NCBI GenBank assembly: GCA_024402635.1
Contig: JAKSTJ010000012.1
Location: 1 to 59,601, forward strand
Length of the DNA stretch: 59,601 nt
DNA from: Treponema sp.
GTDB lineage: Bacteria > Spirochaetota > Spirochaetia > Treponematales > Treponemataceae
Direction: 5' to 3'
Shown here piece by piece: positions 6,179 to 14,531 of the stretch. A program made the translations under genes and the position numbers. The notes under the pieces were generated by a model that was not told the DNA's origin, did no database searches, and saw only the letters and a list, made by a program, of their open reading frames with translations. Each line of letters begins with the position of its first letter. Position 1 is the stretch's first letter.

Positions 6179-7303
6179 TTAAAAAGCTTTTTTTACTGAT
6201 ATTGCTTTTAAAGGACACATTTCCTGACAACAGAAGCAGGAAATACAGCCTCGTTTTTTGAATACGGCCTTTTTGTTTTTAAATTTAATTATATGTTGAG
6301 GACAACTTTCTGCACATTTTCCACATCCTGCACATTTGCTTTTTTCAACTTTAGGATAAGATTTTAAAAGTTTTCCTGCAAATTTAGCAAAAATCTTTCC
6401 GAAAACCCCTGGAAGCATGTCAGAAAAATCCAGAGAAATTGAATCTGGAATTTTGAATTGAGTCAGATTTTCTGGTAAAGAATCACCTTTAAGTGTAATT
6501 TCTTCTGGTTTTGCCAAACCTTTTTCTACTGCCTGACGAACCATTACAATTTTCATTGGATCCAGTTTCATTACAGTTGCAGCAAAATAATCCTGAGTGT
6601 AAAAATCTTTTGCTCCGAATAAAAGTCCTAAAGGATGAGAAGTTCCTCCAGTTGGACCGTTTCCTTCCATAGCATCAATTGCATCAATAATTGTAAGCTG
6701 AGGTTTTACAATCTGAGCAATTTCCAAAAGCATATTGGAAAAATCTTCAATATCAGGCCAAAGGTAATGAAGCTGTGGTTTTTCCAGCCCCGGAATAACT
6801 CCAAAAAGATTCTTAATTCCTCCACTTAAACCTGTCATAGCATGAGTTTTAAGTTTACAGATATCAATTATATAATCAGCTTCAATAATTGGTGTAATCA
6901 TATTAAATGTATGATTTTTAAATCCATCGGGACAAACTACAGGTTTTGAAGAAAAATCGTTGTTTAATGTAAGAACATCTGTTAAATCATTCATTCCGCA
7001 GACTTTATATATATTTTTCATATATTCAGCCAGATAAGGACCGCCTGAACTTTCTGCCAGAGTGATATTTGTAAATCCTTTTTCCTTAAGCCACAATGCA
7101 ACTGCCCGAACTACAGATGGATGTGTTGTTGCTGGAATTGAAGTTGGTTTTGCCATAATCAGATTTGGTTTTATAACAATCTTCATTTCTGGAGTCAGTT
7201 CTTTTTCAATTTCCTGATCTTCCATTATTTTTGCAACTGCTGCATTTATTTTCTGCTGGTCATAATCCTGAACCTGATAAATACTTTGAATCATTTTATC
7301 CAC
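6179..7303 (-). CDS. DUF362 domain protein with two [4Fe-4S] clusters
   Basis: A 374-aa protein: the N-terminal about 300 residues are DUF362 (IKPNLIM, ICKLKTHAMTGLSGGIKNLFG, DAIDAMEGNGPTGG). The C-terminal 60 residues form a 2[4Fe-4S] ferredoxin domain with KCAGCGKCAESCP and GCISCFCCQEMCP. DUF362 proteins are common in anaerobes; the reaction is unknown, but the ferredoxin tail points to electron transfer. The start ATG at 7303 has AGGTGG 8 bases upstream. It is the first gene of the minus-strand run and is divergent from the CinA-type gene. Confidence 0.85.
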   Translation of the reverse strand: MDKMIQSIYQVQDYDQQKINAAVAKIMEDQEIEKELTPEMKIVIKPNLIMAKPTSIPATTHPSVVRAVALWLKEKGFTNITLAESSGGPYLAEYMKNIYKVCGMNDLTDVLTLNNDFSSKPVVCPDGFKNHTFNMITPIIEADYIIDICKLKTHAMTGLSGGIKNLFGVIPGLEKPQLHYLWPDIEDFSNMLLEIAQIVKPQLTIIDAIDAMEGNGPTGGTSHPLGLLFGAKDFYTQDYFAATVMKLDPMKIVMVRQAVEKGLAKPEEITLKGDSLPENLTQFKIPDSISLDFSDMLPGVFGKIFAKFAGKLLKSYPKVEKSKCAGCGKCAESCPQHIIKFKNKKAVFKKRGCISCFCCQEMCPLKAISVKKAF

Positions 7304-7369
7304 CTGTTTTTTATTGATGTCATAATTCTATCACGGAAAAATGATTTATTGAAAAAAATCTTGAAAAAA

Positions 7370-7399
7370 TTGAATATTAGTTTTGAGAATTGTGATAAT
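7370..7399 (+). promoter_or_regulatory. Promoter for the CinA-type gene
   Basis: TTGAAT (7370-7375), an 18-bp spacer and GATAAT (7394-7399). The predicted transcription start is at or within a few bases of the ATG at 7409, implying a leaderless message. This is why the upstream in-frame starts, including 7400 inside the -10 region, were not chosen. Confidence 0.55.
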
Positions 7400-7408
7400 A
7401 TGTTTTTT

Positions 7409-7906
7409 ATGAATGAACAGTTAATTCGGGATGAATATAAAAATCTTACAAATTTTTTAATTAAAAATAATATTTCAATAACTACAATGGAAAGTGCTAC
7501 TTCTGGTCAGATTGCTTCTCTTATTACTGATACTGAGGGTGCATCAAAAATTTTCAAAGGGGCTTTTATTACTTATTCAAATGAAGCAAAAATTATGAAT
7601 GGAGTTCCTGCAGAAATTATTGAAAAATATTCTGTTTATTCTAAAGAAACTGTTACAAAAATGGCTGAAGTTTGCAGAAAAACTTACAATGCTGATGTTG
7701 GAATTGGAGTTTCCGGAACAATGGGTAATGTAGATCCTGCCAATATTGAATCTTCTGTTCCCGGGGAAGTTTATTTTGCCATTGCTACTAAAACTTCCGT
7801 TTCATCTTATGTTTATTCAATTGAAGCTGAAAACTGCAGATTGTATTACAAATTAAAAGTTGCAGATTTAGTTTATAAAGAATTAAGAAAAATCTTCAAT
7901 TTCTAG
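7409..7906 (+). CDS. CinA-family nicotinamide-nucleotide amidase domain protein
   Basis: A 165-aa protein corresponding to the stand-alone C-terminal domain of CinA (PncC): MESATSGQIASLITDTEGAS near residues 25-45, FKGAFITYSNEAK, then VGIGVSGTMGN and PGEVYFAIA. PncC deamidates NMN to nicotinic acid mononucleotide for NAD recycling. In PncC the first motif reads ESCTGG; here it is ESATSG, so the active-site Ser/Thr context is slightly changed and activity should not be assumed. The frame continues upstream to 7286, but the promoter position supports 7409. Its stop is 4 bp inside the 3' end of the convergent GGDEF gene. Confidence 0.8.
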   Translation: MNEQLIRDEYKNLTNFLIKNNISITTMESATSGQIASLITDTEGASKIFKGAFITYSNEAKIMNGVPAEIIEKYSVYSKETVTKMAEVCRKTYNADVGIGVSGTMGNVDPANIESSVPGEVYFAIATKTSVSSYVYSIEAENCRLYYKLKVADLVYKELRKIFNF

Positions 7907-9792
7907 TTTCTTGATTTTACTGTTTTGTGGAATTCTTCTTTTTTTACATACATAACTTCATCAGCTTCTTTAATTGCGTCAAAAAGATTTTCTTTTTCAT
8001 TAGCCTCAAATATTTTTGAACCAAAACTTGCTGTTATCTGATATGGAAGAGAAAGAGAATTAGCTTTTTGTTTTAATTGATTTTCAATTTTCTGAAGAAC
8101 TGTACTGCTTTTCTTGCATGGTCCCATAACAACAAATTCATCTCCACCATAACGGAAGCCCAGATAATTTTTAGGAATGGTAGTTCGTATTGCTTCAGCA
8201 ACAGTTTTTACTGCCAGGTCTCCATGAAGATGTCCATGCTTATCATTAATTACTTTCATGTTGTTTATATCAATAAAAATAATTTCAGTGTTTGTTTTTT
8301 CTCTGTTATTTTTATTAAACATTTCAATACCAAAACTGTCTAAACCTGCTCTGTTTAATAAATCAGAAAGAGCATCTCGAGTAGAAAGTTTTCTATGCTG
8401 TTCACTCATTGTTCGGTAAATTAAAGTCTGTCGGAATTTTTCAATGATGGTACCAACTGATCTTGTCCAGTTATAACCATTTTTTTCTTCCAGGAGGCGA
8501 GTGTCGTTTTTAGATACAAAATATCCGTGGAGATAACGCTGATTAAAAATCGGTAAAAATAAAAATACGGAAGGTTTATCTGATTTCATATTGTCTGGAA
8601 TCAGAGATTTTGTTTTTATTTTTTCAACGGGAGCAGGAATGCCATTTTCTATATTTGTAATAACCTGAACTTCTTTCCCATATGTACGGCTGTTTTCATC
8701 TGAAGTCTGTTCGCTGTTTAATGTTTTAACTACTTCATCTTTTAGAAGAATCGCAAAATCTGGACCTTCAAATGCATGTCGTTTTTCAAAGAAAAGCTGA
8801 AGGTTTTCAGTTAATTTTTTTACAGTTTCGTGTTTAATAAAAACATCTTCCAGATGACGGAGCTGGCTTGTAAATCTTTGAGCTTCATCCATCCTCTGAT
8901 AATAGTTTTGTGCAAACAATATTTGTTCTTTTGTAATATTATTGCAACATCCGCAGCTTTGTCGTTTTATCATAGTTGCAGGAATTGTTTTTGATTCAGG
9001 TGTTTTTGGATTATTCAAAATAATATTTACTGCTTCATAAGCCATTTTTTCTGCATTAACAGAAATTGTGGTAATAGAAGGAATAATTTGCTTTGATAGA
9101 GAAATATCATCAAAACCAACAACCTTTAATTCTTCTGGAATTTTTATATCATGTTCAATTGCAGCTTTTGTTACTGCCATTGCTGTAAAATCATTAACGC
9201 AAACTACAGCATCTGGCCGGTCTTTTAATTCAAAAAGTTTTTTTGCCTGTTCATAGGCTGTTTTTGTAGTCCAGTCTCCATCCAGAAAAATAAAATCCTG
9301 AATTAATAGAATATTGTATCCTTCTAAAACTTCTCTAAATGCTCTGAAATTTGAATCAGCTCCTACATCATTTTCAGGACCACCAACAAAGGCAAATTTT
9401 TTAGCATTATGATCGTTTATTAAATGTCTGATTAAATCTTTATATAAATCGTAATTTCCACTGTTTACAGAGTGCATACCTTCTATAGGGTGGGCAATTG
9501 AAACAGCAGGAACTTTAGATTCAAGAATTCTTTTTGCTTCTCTTTGTGCAACTTCATAATCATTTAAAAGGTGGGGAGTTATAAGAATTCCGTCAAAATC
9601 TTTGTAATTAATTAAATCAAAAATTGCAAAACCTGTTGTATTCTGCGTTCCATCTGGTTCAGAAAATTTATAGCAGGCAAAAACATATAAATCCAGATTA
9701 TTCTTGTCGCAGGCTGATTTAATGCCATTAATGATTGAAATAACGTAATCTGGAGACCATGGAGATGTTAAAAGGGCAATTTTCTTTTTCAC
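7903..9792 (-). CDS. Sugar-binding-domain/GGDEF diguanylate cyclase
   Basis: A 629-aa protein without a signal peptide or membrane helix. Residues 1-275 are a LacI-type periplasmic-binding-protein fold (IALLTSPWSPDYVISIINGI, DGILITPHLL, DAVVCVNDFTAMAV, VVGFDDISLS, ITTISVN) with no HTH. Residues about 290-460 are a linker that may be GAF- or coiled-coil-like. Residues about 465-625 are a GGDEF domain with an intact RYGGDEF near 545 and DINNMKVINDKHGH. This suggests a cytoplasmic sensor that makes c-di-GMP in response to a sugar or related ligand. The start is GTG, seven bases after a TATAAT, probably leaderless. Confidence 0.85.
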   Translation of the reverse strand: MKKKIALLTSPWSPDYVISIINGIKSACDKNNLDLYVFACYKFSEPDGTQNTTGFAIFDLINYKDFDGILITPHLLNDYEVAQREAKRILESKVPAVSIAHPIEGMHSVNSGNYDLYKDLIRHLINDHNAKKFAFVGGPENDVGADSNFRAFREVLEGYNILLIQDFIFLDGDWTTKTAYEQAKKLFELKDRPDAVVCVNDFTAMAVTKAAIEHDIKIPEELKVVGFDDISLSKQIIPSITTISVNAEKMAYEAVNIILNNPKTPESKTIPATMIKRQSCGCCNNITKEQILFAQNYYQRMDEAQRFTSQLRHLEDVFIKHETVKKLTENLQLFFEKRHAFEGPDFAILLKDEVVKTLNSEQTSDENSRTYGKEVQVITNIENGIPAPVEKIKTKSLIPDNMKSDKPSVFLFLPIFNQRYLHGYFVSKNDTRLLEEKNGYNWTRSVGTIIEKFRQTLIYRTMSEQHRKLSTRDALSDLLNRAGLDSFGIEMFNKNNREKTNTEIIFIDINNMKVINDKHGHLHGDLAVKTVAEAIRTTIPKNYLGFRYGGDEFVVMGPCKKSSTVLQKIENQLKQKANSLSLPYQITASFGSKIFEANEKENLFDAIKEADEVMYVKKEEFHKTVKSRN

Positions 9793-9919
9793 AATATTAA
9801 TTATACTACAATATTTTCAAATTTATATAGAAGAAAATTCTGATTTATACAAAGATGTTTTATAAAATAATAACGCAATACTTGTAATTTCGAGGTATTG
9901 TAAGTAAAATTAAAGAGAT

Positions 9920-12900
9920 ATGCCAGGCTTAAGTCAGCTTAAACAATTTAATAAAGATATTCAGTCTCTCGGTGATGAAATTACCATCCGTGCCAGTCGT
10001 GGTGAAAAGCCTGTACGTGTTCCTATTCCTCGTACAGTTGAAGATAGAGATGATACTCCTGATTTTGAACTTGGTATGCCGGAAATTGCCGCTCCTGTAG
10101 ATAATTCGGCAGTTGACGATGATCTTTCTGATATTACAGGAATTTCTCCTTCCAATACCTCTTCTGGTGAATCTGATCAATCAGCATCTTTTGAAGCACC
10201 AGATATGTCTTCTCTTCTTAATCCAATTATGCCAGATGCCGGCGATATGGGAATGCCAGATTTGTCTATGTTTATGGACGCTCCATCTCCTGCAGAAGAA
10301 GAAGTTCAGGAAGTTGTAGAAGAAGCTCCTAAAGAAATTTCTATTGCAGATATGGGCCTGGAAGCACTTTTGTCCGGGGCAGGATTTGATGGTTCTGAAG
10401 TTTCTGATATGGAAGATTCTCCTGTTAAATCTTCAGGTGATTATTACGATGATTTTGATGAAGTAGATGAGATTGAACCTGAACCAGAGCCTGTTCCTGA
10501 AAAAAAGCCGGAACCTGTTAGAAAACCAATTCCTTCTTTCCGTGGTCCAGGTGCTCCTTTAGATATTGATGATTTATTCTCTGTAAAACCACCAGTCCCT
10601 AGAAAAACTGAACCAGTTGTAGAAGATATTCCAGAACCAGAGCCTCAGGTTGTTGAAGAAATCAGTGATATTCCTGATATTGACGGTTTATTTGATACAG
10701 GTTCAAATACTTCTTCAGAAGATGATTTTTCTTCAGATTTGTCTTCTGACATTATTTTAGATAGTGATTCAGATTTTTCTGATGCTGCTGCACAAGAGGA
10801 TTTGCCACTTTCTCCAGATGATACTTTAGATTTTGGTTCTTCTGATTTTACTTTTGACGGTCAGACTAATCCTTTCGCATTTTCTGATATAGAAGATGAT
10901 GATGGTTTTGCTATGGGAGATATTCCTGTTCAGGCAGAAGATAAAGAAGAAACTGAAACTGCAGAATCGGATAATTTTTCTTTTGATTCTCCTGAAACCT
11001 CTTCCGATGATTTTGGATTAACAGATTTTGGTGACGTTTCAGATTTTTCTTCAGAAACTGCAGATTCTTCTTCCGATGCTTCCGATTTTTCTTTAGACAG
11101 CCTTGGAGATTTATCTGATTTAGATTTACCTGATTTTGGTAAAACTTCAGATTCATCATCAGAAAGCAGCGATTTATCTTTTGACACAGCTTCCGAAACT
11201 ACAGACAGTTTTGATTTACCAGATACAGATTTTAATATTGAAGAAAGTACGGACTCATCTTCAGAAAGTGACGGATTTTCTTTTGACTCATCTGAAACTT
11301 CTGACAGTTTTGATTTACCAGACACAGATTTTAGTATTGAAGAAAGTTCAGATTCATCATCAGAAAACGACGGATTCTCTTTTGACTCATCCGACGAGAG
11401 TTCAGATAGTTTTGGTTTAACAGATACAAGTTTTGATTTTGAAGAAAGTTCAGATTCATTTGGCGAAACTGAAGGTGATACATCAGATTCTTTTGAATCA
11501 TCTTCCGATGACTTTGGTATTTCTTCAGATTCATCTGAAGGTGTCGATTTTTCTGATTCTATTCCAGATTCTTCTGATTATGATTTTGACAGTGAAGATT
11601 CTTTTGAAGCAGAAGAAGGTCCTGTTGAACAGTTCTCCACAGAAGGTATGGAGGATTTTGAAATTCAGGAAACAGATTCTCAATTAAACGGAGATTCTGA
11701 CGATTTTGGCTTTGATGGTAATGATTTTGAAATTCCTGGATTTTCAGATGTTTCTTCTGCAGATACTTCTGTAAAAGCTAAAAAAGTTCCAAATCTTGAT
11801 ACACCAGACTTTAATGGTGCAATGCAGGGGAAAGAACTTCCTCCAAATACTCTTAGCGATGAACAATACAAAACTTTCATAAAGAATTTTAATGAATATC
11901 CATTAAATGTTCGTCTTGCTTTTGAAAACTTCATTGTTCAGGATGAATTTACTGATGATGCAGAATTTGAAATTATAGAAAAGATTCTGAATAAAGCTCC
12001 TGCAAGACAGGTTGCCGCTCATCTTGAAAAAATGCTGGATATTTCTATTCCAGTTCCAAGAGATTATGAACATCGTACAGCAGCTGAATATGAAGCCTAT
12101 AAAAAATCTCTTTCATATCAGTTAAGAAACCGAATTATTCCTTTTGCATTAATTGGAATGATTGCACTTCTTTTGTTCTGGGGAATCTTTAATTTTACAA
12201 AATATGTAATTGTAATTCCTGCTCAGGCTGAATCTCTTTATAAACAGGGTTATGCTTTGTTAGAGGCTGATGAATATCCTCAATCGGAAATTAAGTTTAA
12301 TGAAGCCGCTAAAAAGAAGATGAAGAAAAAATGGTTCTTTAAGTATGCCCGTGGATATAGAGAAAGAAAACAGTATCAGCGTGCAGAAAAGATGTACAAG
12401 AATACACTTCATTATTTTAATCACGATAAAGAAGCCGGTCTTGAATATGCAGATATGGCTTTAAATGATCTGGCTGATTATGCAGGTGCAGAAAATATTG
12501 TACGCCGAGAAATTCTGGATTATCATGCAGATGATCCTGATGCAAAATTGTTGCTTGGTGATATTTTCCTTGAATGGGGAACTGAAAAAGATCCAGAAAA
12601 ACTTGAACTTGCAAAAAATCAGTATATGAATCTTCTTGATTCAACAAATAATTCTAAACTCGTAAATCTCTATAATTCCAGAATGATGAGATATTATATC
12701 AGAACTGATAAACTTGCTAATGTTCTTCCATATAAAGATATGTTTGAACCTAAAGAAAGCAATCTTAGTGCTGATGACTGGACAGAATTAAGCGGCTATT
12801 TGTTAAAGAAACTTTATGGACCAATGGCTCCTTCTGAAGAATATCTGCGTTCGAAAATTGAAGGTTTAAGAAAGCTTCTTCTTAGAGCAGTTTCAATGAA

Positions 12901-13834
12901 TCCTGAAAATCCGGTTGCTCTTTACAATATTGGTAACTATTACATTAAGACAAATGAAATAATGTATGTAGAACAGTCATTAAAAGATGCAATTGATTGT
13001 TTTAATAAAGCACCTCATCTTAAAAACAGAGATATTTATAAATACATAGATTCATATCGTCTTCTTGGTGAAAATTATATTAAAACTAACGATATTCTTC
13101 AGGCTCAGGAAGCATATTCTGATGGTATAACTCTTTATAATGCAGAAAAAGAAGCTTCTGATTTTAAAGGAAATGAAGATATTGGTCATTTATATGCAGA
13201 TTTAGCCGATATAAACTACTTCTCAGCTGGCGATTATGCAAATGCAGAAATGAATTATCAGTCTGGAATTGAATTAGGTTATGATAATTCTAATATCCGT
13301 TACCGAATGGGTTATATGCAGTATAAAAACAAGGATTATCGTAAAGCACTTGGTTCGTTTATAAAATCAGGTGAAGGTGTAGAAAAAGAATTAAATCTGC
13401 TTCTTGCTTTAGGAAATACTCATTCTTTGCGTGAAGATGATTATGCTGCAGAAGGATATTACGATCAGTTGATAAATAGACTTAATACAGAAATCTTAAA
13501 CAGAGGTGGAACTGTATTCCCTCAGTCTGATAAAGCTGAATATGATATTATGACAACTTATCTCTACGCTTCAAACAACTATGGTGTAACTTTACATCGT
13601 CTTGCAGCAAGAACCGGTGATAGTTCAAGAAATGCAGAAGCAATTGTACAGTTCCAGCAGTCAGAAAGAGCCTGGGATGCATTAACTCGAAATCAGAAAA
13701 CAATGGTTCGTTTACCAGGCAGCAATCTTGCTGAAGAAAATATCAGATATGTTACTCATCCGGAATCTGAATTTGAACCTTCAATTTATCTTGAAATTCC
13801 AAAAACATTAACAGAAAACGAAGGTTTGAACTAA
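9920..13834 (+). CDS. flcA: FlcA-like periplasmic flagellar collar protein
   Basis: A 1304-aa protein in three parts. Residues 1-620 are cytoplasmic, very acidic and Ser/Asp-rich, including three tandem 33-34-residue repeats (DNA 11180-11479). After a conserved helical segment (about 645-735), one transmembrane helix lies at about 740-762 (ALIGMIALLLFWGIF). Residues 775-1280 are TPR-like helical repeats expected in the periplasm. Single-span TPR proteins of this kind (BB0326/FlcA in Borrelia) form the collar of the spirochaetal periplasmic flagellar motor. The assignment rests on architecture and resemblance by eye; another large TPR scaffold is possible. A polyprenol-kinase-like gene follows after 11 bp. 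Confidence 0.6.
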   Translation: MPGLSQLKQFNKDIQSLGDEITIRASRGEKPVRVPIPRTVEDRDDTPDFELGMPEIAAPVDNSAVDDDLSDITGISPSNTSSGESDQSASFEAPDMSSLLNPIMPDAGDMGMPDLSMFMDAPSPAEEEVQEVVEEAPKEISIADMGLEALLSGAGFDGSEVSDMEDSPVKSSGDYYDDFDEVDEIEPEPEPVPEKKPEPVRKPIPSFRGPGAPLDIDDLFSVKPPVPRKTEPVVEDIPEPEPQVVEEISDIPDIDGLFDTGSNTSSEDDFSSDLSSDIILDSDSDFSDAAAQEDLPLSPDDTLDFGSSDFTFDGQTNPFAFSDIEDDDGFAMGDIPVQAEDKEETETAESDNFSFDSPETSSDDFGLTDFGDVSDFSSETADSSSDASDFSLDSLGDLSDLDLPDFGKTSDSSSESSDLSFDTASETTDSFDLPDTDFNIEESTDSSSESDGFSFDSSETSDSFDLPDTDFSIEESSDSSSENDGFSFDSSDESSDSFGLTDTSFDFEESSDSFGETEGDTSDSFESSSDDFGISSDSSEGVDFSDSIPDSSDYDFDSEDSFEAEEGPVEQFSTEGMEDFEIQETDSQLNGDSDDFGFDGNDFEIPGFSDVSSADTSVKAKKVPNLDTPDFNGAMQGKELPPNTLSDEQYKTFIKNFNEYPLNVRLAFENFIVQDEFTDDAEFEIIEKILNKAPARQVAAHLEKMLDISIPVPRDYEHRTAAEYEAYKKSLSYQLRNRIIPFALIGMIALLLFWGIFNFTKYVIVIPAQAESLYKQGYALLEADEYPQSEIKFNEAAKKKMKKKWFFKYARGYRERKQYQRAEKMYKNTLHYFNHDKEAGLEYADMALNDLADYAGAENIVRREILDYHADDPDAKLLLGDIFLEWGTEKDPEKLELAKNQYMNLLDSTNNSKLVNLYNSRMMRYYIRTDKLANVLPYKDMFEPKESNLSADDWTELSGYLLKKLYGPMAPSEEYLRSKIEGLRKLLLRAVSMNPENPVALYNIGNYYIKTNEIMYVEQSLKDAIDCFNKAPHLKNRDIYKYIDSYRLLGENYIKTNDILQAQEAYSDGITLYNAEKEASDFKGNEDIGHLYADLADINYFSAGDYANAEMNYQSGIELGYDNSNIRYRMGYMQYKNKDYRKALGSFIKSGEGVEKELNLLLALGNTHSLREDDYAAEGYYDQLINRLNTEILNRGGTVFPQSDKAEYDIMTTYLYASNNYGVTLHRLAARTGDSSRNAEAIVQFQQSERAWDALTRNQKTMVRLPGSNLAEENIRYVTHPESEFEPSIYLEIPKTLTENEGLN
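11180..11479 (+). repeat. Three tandem repeats coding 33-34 residues each
   Basis: Units start at 11180, 11282 and 11381, each beginning FD.S and containing SFDLPDTDF.IEES.DSSSE.DGFS or a variant. Units 1 and 2 are close at DNA level and unit 3 is more diverged. They lie in the acidic region of the FlcA-like protein, so copy number may vary between strains. Confidence 0.7.
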
Positions 13835-13845
13835 TTACAGGTAGT

Positions 13846-14427
13846 ATGAATAATTTAAAGAAAGAATTGTTCCGTAAATCAATTCATATTTGCAGTGCTT
13901 TTGTTCCTTTATTGCTTCATTTTTTCTACTGGCTTACAATCGGTCTTTTAATTTTTGCAGTTTTATTTTATATTCTGACAGAAATTTTACGCTTAAAAGG
14001 TAAAAGGGTTCCTTTAATTACATTTATAACAGAAACTGCATCCAGAGACCGGGATAAAGGAAAAATTGTTTTAGGTCCGGTATTTTTAGTTCTTGGTATT
14101 CTTCTGGCAGCATTAATTTTACCAGAAATGTACGGGGCAATTGGAATATTTGCTCTTGCTTTTGGAGATGGATGTGCCAGTTTATTTGGAAAATGGATTG
14201 GCAAACATAAAATCATTAAAAGCAGTTCTAAGACTTTAGAAGGTTCCTTGGCTTGTTTTACAGCAGTTTTTATTTCTTCATTTCTTGTTTCTAAAAGACC
14301 GGTTTTAAGTTTACTGGAAGCTTTGTTTGTTACGTTAATTGAGTTTTTTTCTATTGGTAATTTTGATAATCTGATTATACCTTTGGCAGGTGGAAGTTTC
14401 TTTTTGATTTTAAATTATTTTTTCTAA
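13846..14427 (+). CDS. Diacylglycerol/polyprenol kinase family membrane protein
   Basis: A 193-aa polytopic protein with about six hydrophobic segments and the family motifs RKSIHICSAFVP at the N-terminus, FGDGCASLFGKWIGKHKI at about 105-123, and SSKTLEGSLACF. These match the SEC59/phytol-kinase/CDP-DAG-synthase-like superfamily, which phosphorylates lipid alcohols with CTP or ATP. The substrate (dolichol-like polyprenol, diacylglycerol or phytol) cannot be told from sequence. It follows the FlcA-like gene by 11 bp and is probably co-transcribed. The start ATG has a weak AGGT upstream. Confidence 0.8.
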   Translation: MNNLKKELFRKSIHICSAFVPLLLHFFYWLTIGLLIFAVLFYILTEILRLKGKRVPLITFITETASRDRDKGKIVLGPVFLVLGILLAALILPEMYGAIGIFALAFGDGCASLFGKWIGKHKIIKSSSKTLEGSLACFTAVFISSFLVSKRPVLSLLEALFVTLIEFFSIGNFDNLIIPLAGGSFFLILNYFF

Positions 14428-14531
14428 AAAGCAGAATTTAAGGTAACAAATTTATTGTAAAATTATTTTACAGAATAAAGACGAAGAAGGATTTTTTTGA
14501 TATTATATTCTTTGTATCGGAGGATTTTGTT

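Noticed and set aside
9929..11690. Many open frames on both strands inside the large FlcA-like gene
   Set aside because: They lie in repetitive Ser/Asp-coding DNA, which opens other frames; none has a ribosome site or protein-like composition.
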